The translations under genes were made by a program, and so were the position numbers. Below the pieces are notes generated by a model. It ran no database searches and was not told where the DNA came from. It was given only the letters and a program-made list of their open reading frames with translations. A stretch of DNA of 5,124 nucleotides from Eggerthellaceae bacterium. GTDB taxonomy: Bacteria > Actinomycetota > Coriobacteriia > Coriobacteriales > Eggerthellaceae. How positions within the stretch are numbered: the stretch's first letter is position 1; each line of letters starts with the position of its first letter. Location: the NCBI GenBank assembly GCA_017459485.1, contig JAFUCW010000405.1, forward strand, positions 1-5,124, read 5' to 3'. Of this stretch, positions 1 to 5,124 are shown piece after piece.

Positions 1-288
1 ACGCGAAACGGTCATGTCGTTAAGGAAGATATCGCATTGGGGGGACCTGCCAACGGAAAGCACTTTGTCGTCAAGTTGGTAGATGGTGCCAATTTGAGGG
101 CCCCTCACGATAGTCATCGTGGCGGCGTTCGCCGTCTTCGTCTCGAAGCTTGGACCGGAAGGAATACCTCCTTCAAGGCTAATCGGCTTGAATTCTTCAG
201 TCGTTCCAGGGAGTTTGAAGCCGCATGAAGGGCAGGATCCCACGTTTCCTTCAATTGTTTCGTTGCATACAGGACATCGTTGGCTCAT
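1..288 (-). CDS. Zinc-ribbon and FHA domain protein (partial, C-terminus outside window)
   Basis: The first 96 residues are visible; the reading frame is open and runs off the left edge of the window. An N-terminal zinc ribbon is seen as C5-x2-C8 and C19-x2-C22 (CPVC, then CPSCG). A linker of about 35 residues follows, then the start of a forkhead-associated fold from about residue 57: a G-x-x-Y-x-L strand (GTIYQL), the VGRS turn with G80-R81, and D91-x-x-V-S95-R96 at the cut. In the FHA family the GR arginine and the SR serine contact phosphothreonine; the partner histidine of SxxH would lie just outside. The protein is probably cytoplasmic, since no signal peptide or membrane segment is seen. 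ATG at 286-288 is chosen because GAGGAG sits 6 bases upstream. It begins 26 bases after the carboxypeptidase stop, so it is probably the next gene of that operon. Its specific role is unknown; binding of phosphorylated cell-wall or kinase partners is inference. Confidence 0.88.
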   Translation of the reverse strand, partial: MSQRCPVCNETIEGNVGSCPSCGFKLPGTTEEFKPISLEGGIPSGPSFETKTANAATMTIVRGPQIGTIYQLDDKVLSVGRSPQCDIFLNDMTVSR

Positions 289-294
289 AGTTCG

Positions 295-300
295 CTCCTC
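295..300 (-). promoter_or_regulatory. Ribosome binding site of the FHA gene
   Basis: GAGGAG on the minus strand lies 6 bases before the ATG at 286-288. It is the best Shine-Dalgarno match in the window. It supports both the start and the reality of this edge-truncated gene. Confidence 0.8.
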
Positions 301-314
301 GCGATTGGCGCCTC

Positions 315-1778
315 TTACGACTGGGCGCTTTTGTCGTTTATGGTGGGCATTTGGTTCAAAAGCTGAGGCTCGGCCATGCGCGCATCGTCGAAAAAGCCTC
401 CGATAAGGCGATTCCACCAGATTGTGATCGCCTCGAGTATGTTCGGCGAAGGAACGTCCTGCACTGCAACAAGGTCCGCGACTGCCACGACTTTGTTGCG
501 TTGGCGGTACGTTATCTTGCCCACGATGTCTCCAGCGTGGACGTAGCCGCCCGGGTTGTCGTACTCGGCTTCCTGGCTTACGTTGCCCTGGATGTCGAAG
601 ACACGCACAGTGGCGTCTGGATCGGCAATGGTCGCGTCGATCGTCTTGTCCATCCATGCAGCGGCAGGAACCCTTGCCACAAGAGGAACCGTGTTGCCAG
701 ACGTGTCGACCACCAACGTGTCGGAGGTGGCAAGGGGGACGTCGACCCCGTGGCTGTAGAACCAGTCCCACACGGCCATGACGTCTTCGAATCTCACCCA
801 TTCGTCAACGGAGTTGAGCGCGATTGCGTACAGGTCGATTCCCCTGTTGCATGCACCTGCGAAGCAGGCCCCTGCCAAGTCGGTGTAGCCTGTCTTGATG
901 CCGCAGGCGCCTTCGTAGCTTTCGAGGATTTGGTCGGTGCTGTCGAACTCTCCTACGATAGTCTCGCCATAGCGGATAATCTCGCACGTTGCATGAGACT
1001 GCGAAACGATGTCCCTGATCGCCTGCTTCTGCATGGCGTATGCGGAAATTTTTGCAACATCGCGTGCGGTGCTATGTTGTTCCCTGTCGAAAATGCCGTC
1101 GTCGAGTCCATGGGGATAGGCCCACACCGTATCCGACAGGCCCAATTCGGCCGACTTGGCGTTCATGGCAGCCACGAAACGGTCGCAGCATGCATTGAGG
1201 TCGCTTGAGTCTGCGCCCTCGGCTTGGAGCATGACAGCACCGACCGATTCGGCTATCGCCTGTGCTGAATCGTTGCCACTTGGGACAAGCATGGCAACAA
1301 GGGCGTCCGAGAGTTTCATGGAGTCGCCGGGCTGAAGGTAGGCGGTGGACTCGCCGATGTAGGCGGCATTCTCGCTTACTTCGATGATGGTGTCAGTAGG
1401 CACGGAGTCAAGTGCCGTCACTGCGGTCATGATCTTGGTGATGCTAGCGATCTGCGTGGGCGCATCGGCGTTGCGCTCGAAAAACACGTTGCCGTTCTGA
1501 TCCATGAGTATTGCGTACTCCGCTTCCACGCTGGGGCAGTCTGCAAGCGTGAGACCTTGGGCTTCGACGGTTGCCCCCAGCACGACGTCCGCCTTGCGCA
1601 CGTCAGCGTATGCGTTCGGGCACGCCATCGCGAACAGCAATGCGAAGAGCGCAACTGTTGGAAGAAGCAGTCGGCACGGAAGAAGCAGTCGGCACAAAGG
1701 TGAGCGCAGTGGGCCGATTGCGCAAAAGAGGCCTGTTGCCAAATTGTTCGTTTGGTTGTTGTCGTTTGCATACTGCAT
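315..1778 (-). CDS. D-alanyl-D-alanine carboxypeptidase, peptidase family S11 (low-molecular-weight PBP)
   Basis: It removes the terminal D-Ala from peptidoglycan pentapeptides outside the membrane, limiting cross-linking. All three active-site motifs of the family are present: S112-I-T-K115 (nucleophile and lysine), S167-G-N169 and K295-T-G297. An N-terminal signal peptide has its hydrophobic core at about 28-52 and a likely signal peptidase I site after NAYA (A58/D59). A PBP5_C-like beta domain follows at about 355-440, then an aromatic amphipathic helix at 447-464 (IWWNRLIGGFF) that probably holds the protein on the membrane. At 487 residues it is somewhat longer than typical DacA/DacF proteins, mostly through the long N-terminal region and C-terminal tail. 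I chose ATG at 1776-1778 because GAAGGA lies upstream and the signal peptide then starts at a sensible distance; an upstream TTG at 1886 gives 36 more residues without a good ribosome site. Oddities are an exact hexapeptide duplication in the signal peptide and seven cysteines in the exported part. It lies between vanW-like and FHA genes. Which Dac paralogue it is cannot be told. Confidence 0.95.
   Translation of the reverse strand: MQYANDNNQTNNLATGLFCAIGPLRSPLCRLLLPCRLLLPTVALFALLFAMACPNAYADVRKADVVLGATVEAQGLTLADCPSVEAEYAILMDQNGNVFFERNADAPTQIASITKIMTAVTALDSVPTDTIIEVSENAAYIGESTAYLQPGDSMKLSDALVAMLVPSGNDSAQAIAESVGAVMLQAEGADSSDLNACCDRFVAAMNAKSAELGLSDTVWAYPHGLDDGIFDREQHSTARDVAKISAYAMQKQAIRDIVSQSHATCEIIRYGETIVGEFDSTDQILESYEGACGIKTGYTDLAGACFAGACNRGIDLYAIALNSVDEWVRFEDVMAVWDWFYSHGVDVPLATSDTLVVDTSGNTVPLVARVPAAAWMDKTIDATIADPDATVRVFDIQGNVSQEAEYDNPGGYVHAGDIVGKITYRQRNKVVAVADLVAVQDVPSPNILEAITIWWNRLIGGFFDDARMAEPQLLNQMPTINDKSAQS
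1660..1695. repeat. Exact 18-bp tandem duplication inside the carboxypeptidase signal peptide
   Basis: Two identical adjacent copies occupy 1660-1677 and 1678-1695. The unit on the plus strand reads GGAAGAAGCAGTCGGCAC. Because 18 is a multiple of three, the duplication is in frame and gives CRLLLP twice (residues 29-40 of the 487-residue protein), at the start of the hydrophobic core. The perfect identity at the DNA level suggests a recent slippage event, although I cannot date it. Confidence 0.93.
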
Positions 1779-1788
1779 TGCTAGCGTT

Positions 1789-1794
1789 TCCTTC
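1789..1794 (-). promoter_or_regulatory. Ribosome binding site deciding the carboxypeptidase start
   Basis: GAAGGA on the minus strand lies 10 bases before ATG 1776-1778. The spacing is slightly long but it is the best site near any in-frame start. No convincing -35/-10 pair or terminator hairpin was found in the rest of the 126-base gap (1779-1904), so the gene is probably cotranscribed with the upstream vanW-like gene. Confidence 0.5.
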
Positions 1795-1904
1795 GTGTTC
1801 TTGGCCTGTCCTGTCTTCGGATGCACATGTCGCGTTGTTGTCTCTCGCGTCTGTCCCGTCCTTCCAATCGAATGACCATGGTACAAGCATTCGGTCCGAC
1901 AAGT

Positions 1905-3860
1905 TTAGTATTCCCCACTTCCATAGAGCGCATCCGCAGACGCGCTTCCGCGCACGATTACCGTATCTTGAGCGCTGTAGACGGAGCTGAACGTCTCGTT
2001 TCTGACAATGGTTCCCTCGGCGTCTTTGACGATGCGGGTGACCGTGGTGCTGTGACCGCTTGATCCGTACACTTTCACGTATTCGGTTCCCGCTGGAAGC
2101 GTCGGGTCGTTTTCGTAGACGGTTCCAGGCTCTTGACCGTCGACCCAGGCGCCGTCTTCGGTTTCGACCGTGTAGCCCATACTGACGCCGTAGAGCGCTG
2201 CAGTGACCGAATCGTCAGTGTAGGACATGCGCAAGAGGAGGTCTGACGTCCCGTCGTTGCGCCATTTGAGGTCCGGTTCGGGCCAGCTGACGGTAGCGTC
2301 GCGTCCGAGCGGATAGCTGGCGACGTAGAGTGTGTGGTTGTGGCGCTCCACGATCGGGTATCCTCCAAGGTAGACGGAGTTGAAGATCGTGGTGGCAATT
2401 TGGCAGATGCCGCCTCCTATTTCGTCGACGGTCGTACCGGCAGCGATGGCAGTTGCCGCTTGGAAGCCCTTCGCCTCGTTGCACTCCCCTGCTGTTTCGT
2501 TGAAGCTCCATTGGCCCCCATTGGCCTTGATAATGGAGTCGTTCACCAAGTCCGCAGCAAGATGGATGTTGACGTTGCGCGCTGTGGCGCCAGTGGTGTA
2601 GAGCGGGGTGAATTCGGAGACGGCGGTGATGACGCCGTACGAAAGAGCCTCGTCGAAGCTCATCGAAGGGGGCACTTGCGCGGTTGAGAGCTCGATCTGT
2701 ATGCCATTGGAAGACGAATCGGGGCTTACGGAACCGAACATGGCCGTGTTGAGCGACTGAATTGCGTCTCCTACTAGAGGGAATGTGCCTTCCGAAGAGA
2801 CCCTGACAGAAATGCCGTCCCCTTCCCTGACGAAGCTCACGTCGCCTTTGCCATCTTCGAACTTGGGTGGGAGATTTTCGAGAATCGACTCTCTTGCCTT
2901 CAGGGTCGAAATGGTCGGCACCAGCTTGTAGCTGCCGTCGTCGTGCTTTTCTTCAACGGTCTGGATCCATGTGCCAATGGTGTAGTCGTCGGGCGACCAC
3001 TGCGTTCCGTTGCAAGTGAACGTGACTCCGTTTGCTATGGCTGAATTGATGGAGTCCGCTACCTGTTGGGCAGCATTCTGGTCGATGCGCACAGGTGTGT
3101 AGACGGTTTCGGCCACGAACTGCCTGTTTTCGGCATCGGGAGAAAGAAGCTGATCGGCAAGTTGGGACTTGAACCAGGCGCGGTCGACCATGTTGCCGTC
3201 TTCGCCAGGGATTACGACGGCAGAGCCGTATTCGACGGCAACGTCGTAGTTGGTCAGCGGTTTGCCGATAGAGGCGTCGATGTCGGACGCAAGTGCCTCG
3301 ACGAGCGCTTCGTTGAAGTTGACAGGCACGTCGATTGACTTTGTCTCGAAAAGCAGCGACAGTCGGTCGGCAGGATTGTCACGGCCTACCGCAATGGCTT
3401 CGCGCGCAAGCTTCTCGTAGTCGATGTATGCTTGGAGCGCTTCGGAACTTGTTGACCAGGAGACGCGGTTCTCGCGCTCCGTTTGGACATCGACCTCGTC
3501 GCCATAGGTTTCCTGCACTGCTTTGGCATCTGCTGCGGTGCGGTTGGCGTAGACAGTGACGCCCGCACTGGGCAGGCGCACTTCGTATTCCTGCGCGACC
3601 TTCTGTTCGATCTGCTCGGCGTTAAGCCCCCCCACGTCAACCGAACCGACGTAGACGCCCGAGTACGCTTTGCCTGCGTTGAGGACCAGGTCGAACAGGC
3701 CACCGAACAGCAGCAGCGCTACCACGACGATAAGCAGGATGCCGCGCTTTGAGTGGACGAGTGCATCGGCGGCGTTCGAAAGCGCGCTGCCGGCAAGGTC
3801 TTTCGCATCATCGCGCCAGCCTGCATGCGAAGGTCTTTTGGTGCGGTTGGTCGTTGCCAT
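1905..3860 (-). CDS. VanW family protein with PG_binding_4 region and C-terminal G5-like domain
   Basis: A single-pass membrane protein of 651 residues with most of its mass outside. Residues 1-38 are basic and cytoplasmic, and 40-60 form the membrane helix with no cleavage site, so it is probably a type II anchor. About 65-360 resembles tandem PG_binding_4 domains (note GGLNAEQIEQKV at 77-88 and A-I-A-V-G-R at 155-160). The VanW domain covers about 408-540 and has the family core: W451-S-F-N-E, G482-G-G-I-C486-Q, V504-E-R-H-N-H509 and L518-G-R-D-A-T-V. A G5-like beta domain follows at about 578-638. VanW is named from glycopeptide-resistance clusters but its biochemical function is unknown, and most family members lie outside such clusters. 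No vanHAX genes are seen here, so a resistance role is not supported. The start lies 2 bases after the phosphatidyltransferase stop, with only a weak AAGG ribosome site inside that gene's last codons, suggesting translational coupling. Its position before a D,D-carboxypeptidase suggests a job at peptidoglycan stem peptides; that is inference. Confidence 0.93.
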   Translation of the reverse strand: MATTNRTKRPSHAGWRDDAKDLAGSALSNAADALVHSKRGILLIVVVALLLFGGLFDLVLNAGKAYSGVYVGSVDVGGLNAEQIEQKVAQEYEVRLPSAGVTVYANRTAADAKAVQETYGDEVDVQTERENRVSWSTSSEALQAYIDYEKLAREAIAVGRDNPADRLSLLFETKSIDVPVNFNEALVEALASDIDASIGKPLTNYDVAVEYGSAVVIPGEDGNMVDRAWFKSQLADQLLSPDAENRQFVAETVYTPVRIDQNAAQQVADSINSAIANGVTFTCNGTQWSPDDYTIGTWIQTVEEKHDDGSYKLVPTISTLKARESILENLPPKFEDGKGDVSFVREGDGISVRVSSEGTFPLVGDAIQSLNTAMFGSVSPDSSSNGIQIELSTAQVPPSMSFDEALSYGVITAVSEFTPLYTTGATARNVNIHLAADLVNDSIIKANGGQWSFNETAGECNEAKGFQAATAIAAGTTVDEIGGGICQIATTIFNSVYLGGYPIVERHNHTLYVASYPLGRDATVSWPEPDLKWRNDGTSDLLLRMSYTDDSVTAALYGVSMGYTVETEDGAWVDGQEPGTVYENDPTLPAGTEYVKVYGSSGHSTTVTRIVKDAEGTIVRNETFSSVYSAQDTVIVRGSASADALYGSGEY

Positions 3861-3862
3861 TG

Positions 3863-4534
3863 TTAGCTCGACCTTGCTTTCTCGACCTCGACCTGATGGC
3901 AGGCAAGGAGCCCGATAATCGCATAATGTGCAGTCGTGAAGATCCCAAGGACGACGCCAAGGTAGACGAACCAGATTCCCAGCGACGCTGATTGCGTCCC
4001 GAAACCTGGCAGCCAGTCAAGGTCTACGAGTCCCAGCCCAGGAACCTGGGGGGCGTTGATGATCAGGAAGAAGAAACCAATGTAGAGCAGCGCAGTCGCA
4101 ATCTTTCCCGCAAGGATGACGTCTACACGCACCTCGTAGCGACGCAGCATGATAAAGTATCCGAACAGCATGACCACATCGCGTGCAAGGACAAGTGCCG
4201 TAATCCATATGGGCAGCGAGCCGACAATAGCCAGGCCAATCACCGAGAAGATCATGAGAAGCCTGTCTGCGGCAGGGTCGAGAATGCGTCCTAGCTTACT
4301 CACGCTGTTGGTACGTCGGGCAATGAAGCCATCGACCCAGTCGGTGGACGCCGCAATTGCGTAGAGCGCAGCCGCAGGGACAGTCTGCCTGTTGACAAGG
4401 AGGATGAAGAACAGGGGGATCAGAAGAAGGCGAGCAAAGGAGATGACATTGGGCACCGTGAAGATAGCATCGGAGACCTCGCCTTTCCAGGCGACCTTCG
4501 ACGTTGTGTCTATCTTCCTTTCCTCTTCTGCCAT
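3863..4534 (-). CDS. CDP-alcohol phosphatidyltransferase (phosphatidylglycerophosphate synthase or cardiolipin synthase type)
   Basis: An integral membrane enzyme that moves a phosphatidyl group from CDP-diacylglycerol onto an alcohol, releasing CMP. The complete family signature is visible: D65-x2-D68-G69-x2-A72-R73-x8-G82-x3-D86-x3-D90, whose aspartates bind metal. The N-terminal VPNVISFARLLLIPLF is typical of PgsA-like proteins. About six hydrophobic segments are seen (near 31-48, 53-64, 94-112, 114-130, 138-160 and 187-210). The length of 223 residues fits the family. I chose ATG at 4532-4534, with purine-rich GGAAGAGGA just upstream; starts at 4597 (TTG) or 4594 (ATG) would translate through the terminator and lack a ribosome site. 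The second half (LARDVVMLFGY, then an LAGKIAT stretch) looks to me more like the actinobacterial CDP-alcohol-type cardiolipin synthase branch than E. coli PgsA. The acceptor (glycerol-3-phosphate or phosphatidylglycerol) is therefore left open, and pgsA is only one possible name. It heads the envelope operon and is nearly contiguous with the vanW-like gene. Confidence 0.92.
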   Translation of the reverse strand: MAEEERKIDTTSKVAWKGEVSDAIFTVPNVISFARLLLIPLFFILLVNRQTVPAAALYAIAASTDWVDGFIARRTNSVSKLGRILDPAADRLLMIFSVIGLAIVGSLPIWITALVLARDVVMLFGYFIMLRRYEVRVDVILAGKIATALLYIGFFFLIINAPQVPGLGLVDLDWLPGFGTQSASLGIWFVYLGVVLGIFTTAHYAIIGLLACHQVEVEKARSS

Positions 4535-4536
4535 CG

Positions 4537-4545
4537 TCCTCTTCC
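4537..4545 (-). promoter_or_regulatory. Ribosome binding site of the phosphatidyltransferase gene, abutting a terminator
   Basis: GGAAGAGGA on the minus strand precedes ATG 4532-4534. The GAGGA part is only 2 bases from the ATG, while GGAAG has a normal 6-base spacing. It begins 2 bases after the T-tract of the upstream terminator, so no promoter can fit between them. It decides the 223-residue start over the longer frame. Confidence 0.65.
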
Positions 4546-4547
4546 AC

Positions 4548-4582
4548 AAAAAAGCAAACCGGGCGTGAAGGCACCCGGTTTG
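4548..4582 (-). terminator. Rho-independent terminator of the hydrogenase operon
   Basis: On the minus strand CAAACCGGG (4582-4574) pairs perfectly with CCCGGTTTG (4563-4555) across a 10-base loop. A C and six T residues (4553-4548) follow. Nine base pairs with five G-C pairs plus a T-tract is a classic intrinsic terminator. It begins 21 bases after the echF-like stop. The T-tract is on the minus-strand side only, so it acts on transcripts from the hydrogenase genes. Confidence 0.9.
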
Positions 4583-4603
4583 AAGTGAGAGCATCAAGTT
4601 CGG

Positions 4604-5047
4604 TTACGCCTCGCTGGCTTCAGCCTCTTTAGCCTCCTTGGCCTTCATTGCAGCCTCAATTTTAGCAGCTTTTGCCGCCTCCTTGGCAGCCTTCTCCTCT
4701 TGTGACTCTTCGGGCTTGAAATAAACATCTTCACGCTTGCTGGCAGAAGGTTTCTGGTAGGTAGGCTCCATGGTCAGACAGGATTTGGGGCATGCCCGAG
4801 TGCACGACCCGCATTGCACGCAGCCAAAGCGGTCTATCGCCCAGAGTTTTTCGGCTTTGTCGACACGCAAAGACCCCGCAGGGCACGTTTTGGCGCAGAT
4901 GCCGCAAAGTATGCACACGGCCATGTCGTTTTCGATATGGCCCTTGAGCCCATCGGGAGCGCTCTTCTCGACCACAGGATACAAAATGGTCTCAGGCTTT
5001 TTGAAAATCGACCTGAGCGTCATGGTTCCCAATTTGAAACTACCCAT
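4604..5047 (-). CDS. echF: [4Fe-4S] ferredoxin-like subunit of an Ech-type [NiFe]-hydrogenase
   Basis: A 147-residue polyferredoxin with two complete [4Fe-4S] motifs: C45-x2-C48-x2-C51-x3-C55-P and C76-x2-C79-x2-C82-x3-C86-P. These would pass electrons between soluble ferredoxin and the hydrogenase small subunit at the inner membrane face. Related subunits are EchF, HycF, CooX and NuoI. The N-terminal TLRSIFKKPETILYP resembles the start of this group. The symbol rests on gene order (large subunit, this gene, terminator) more than on sequence, so it is a best guess. Residues 113-147 form a low-complexity Lys/Glu/Ala tail with no cysteines, probably helical, which is longer than I expect for the family. 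The chosen ATG at 5045-5047 has GGGG 6 bases upstream, partly overlapping the stop region of the preceding gene and suggesting coupled translation; an internal ATG (Met9, 5021-5023) with GGGA before it is a possible alternative. Confidence 0.88.
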   Translation of the reverse strand: MGSFKLGTMTLRSIFKKPETILYPVVEKSAPDGLKGHIENDMAVCILCGICAKTCPAGSLRVDKAEKLWAIDRFGCVQCGSCTRACPKSCLTMEPTYQKPSASKREDVYFKPEESQEEKAAKEAAKAAKIEAAMKAKEAKEAEASEA

Positions 5048-5056
5048 GAATAACCC

Positions 5057-5124
5057 CTATCGTTCCGTGCAGCTGATGCAAGGGTCGATGGTCAGCACGA
5101 TCATGTTCACGTCGTCAAGTTCGC
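5057..5124 (-). CDS. echE: Group 4 [NiFe]-hydrogenase large subunit, C-terminal end only (partial)
   Basis: Twenty-two in-frame codons enter from the right edge and end in a TAG stop. The visible end reads TIDPCISCTER. The DPCxxC motif is the C-terminal half of the nickel-iron site of hydrogenase large subunits; its two cysteines are active-site ligands, and the CTER/CTDR ending is typical of group 4 enzymes. Homologous complex I NuoD lacks these cysteines, so a hydrogenase is favoured. Translation stops directly after the arginine, at which enzymes such as HycE are cut during maturation, so the removable C-terminal peptide is absent, as known for EchE and CooH. The next gene begins 9 bases later. 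The name echE is inferred from this end and from gene order; most of the protein lies outside the window. Confidence 0.8.
   Translation of the reverse strand, partial: ELDDVNMIVLTIDPCISCTER

Noticed and set aside
351..1208. Long plus-strand open frame of 285 codons opposite the carboxypeptidase gene
   Set aside because: The opposite strand carries a gene with all S11 motifs. This frame has no recognisable domain, is rich in Val, Arg, His and Asp as expected from reversed codons of a GC-rich gene, and no ribosome site was recognised for it.
1615..1635. Lipobox (FAMAC) making the carboxypeptidase a lipoprotein
   Set aside because: The residue at -3 is Ala and at -2 is Met, which fit the lipobox poorly. 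The AYA/D signal peptidase I site just after is better.
1779..1886. Longer carboxypeptidase starting at TTG 1886 (36 extra residues)
   Set aside because: The extra segment is hydrophilic with no ribosome site before the TTG, and it would bury the signal peptide far from the N-terminus.
1603..1902. Small minus-strand open frame of 99 codons overlapping the carboxypeptidase signal-peptide region in another frame
   Set aside because: It overlaps the real gene for most of its length, shows no domain or hydrophobic pattern, and has no clear ribosome site.
1779..1904. Promoter for the carboxypeptidase, or an operator at the ACCATGGT palindrome (about 1875-1882)
   Set aside because: TTGTCG and TTGTAC lack a -10 element at 16-18 bases. 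An 8-base palindrome without matching flanks is expected by chance.
1905..3860. Vancomycin-resistance cluster
   Set aside because: Only a VanW-domain protein is present. No D-Ala-D-Lac ligase, VanH, VanX or two-component regulator is in the window, and VanW proteins are widespread outside such clusters.
4535..4597. Longer phosphatidyltransferase starting at TTG 4597 or ATG 4594
   Set aside because: The extension is encoded by the terminator hairpin itself and has no Shine-Dalgarno site; the ATG at 4534 has one and gives the normal family length.
5057..5124. Complex I NuoD C-terminus
   Set aside because: NuoD lost the nickel-binding cysteines, whereas the DPCISCTER ending has both.

Overview
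All six genes seen here lie on the minus strand, so the window reads from right to left. The closest overall match is an anaerobic, moderately GC-rich Gram-positive, plausibly a Coriobacteriia/Eggerthellaceae-type actinobacterium. That placement is inferred from the combination of an Ech-type hydrogenase, a VanW-family protein, a clostridial/actinobacterial-type D,D-carboxypeptidase and a zinc-ribbon FHA protein. No rRNA or marker gene confirms it.

Right end (about 4548-5124): the last two genes of a membrane-bound group 4 [NiFe]-hydrogenase operon. Only the C-terminus of the large subunit is inside the window. It ends in DPCISCTER followed directly by the stop codon. Nine bases later comes a two-cluster [4Fe-4S] ferredoxin-like subunit. 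The order large subunit, then Fe-S subunit, then operon end matches echE-echF. A strong rho-independent terminator (4548-4582) closes this unit.

Left and centre (1-4534): a probable cell-envelope operon of a CDP-alcohol phosphatidyltransferase (phospholipid synthesis), a membrane-anchored VanW/PG_binding_4 protein, an exported D-alanyl-D-alanine carboxypeptidase (peptidoglycan trimming) and a zinc-ribbon plus FHA protein cut by the window edge. Gaps are 2, 126 and 26 bases, with no terminator recognised between them. Together these genes would make anionic phospholipid, handle peptidoglycan at the outer membrane face and, through the FHA domain, possibly link the operon to Ser/Thr-kinase signalling; the signalling link is inference.

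There is no gene-free stretch over 300 bases. The longest gap (1779-1904, 126 bases) holds the dacA-like ribosome binding site and no promoter or terminator I can recognise. I see no mobile element, CRISPR array, tRNA or rRNA. I found no clearly novel system. The points most worth checking are the terminator set hard against the phosphatidyltransferase ribosome binding site, an exact in-frame 18-bp duplication in the carboxypeptidase signal peptide, a Cys/His-rich conserved core in the VanW domain, the unusual number of cysteines in the exported carboxypeptidase, and the partial FHA gene.
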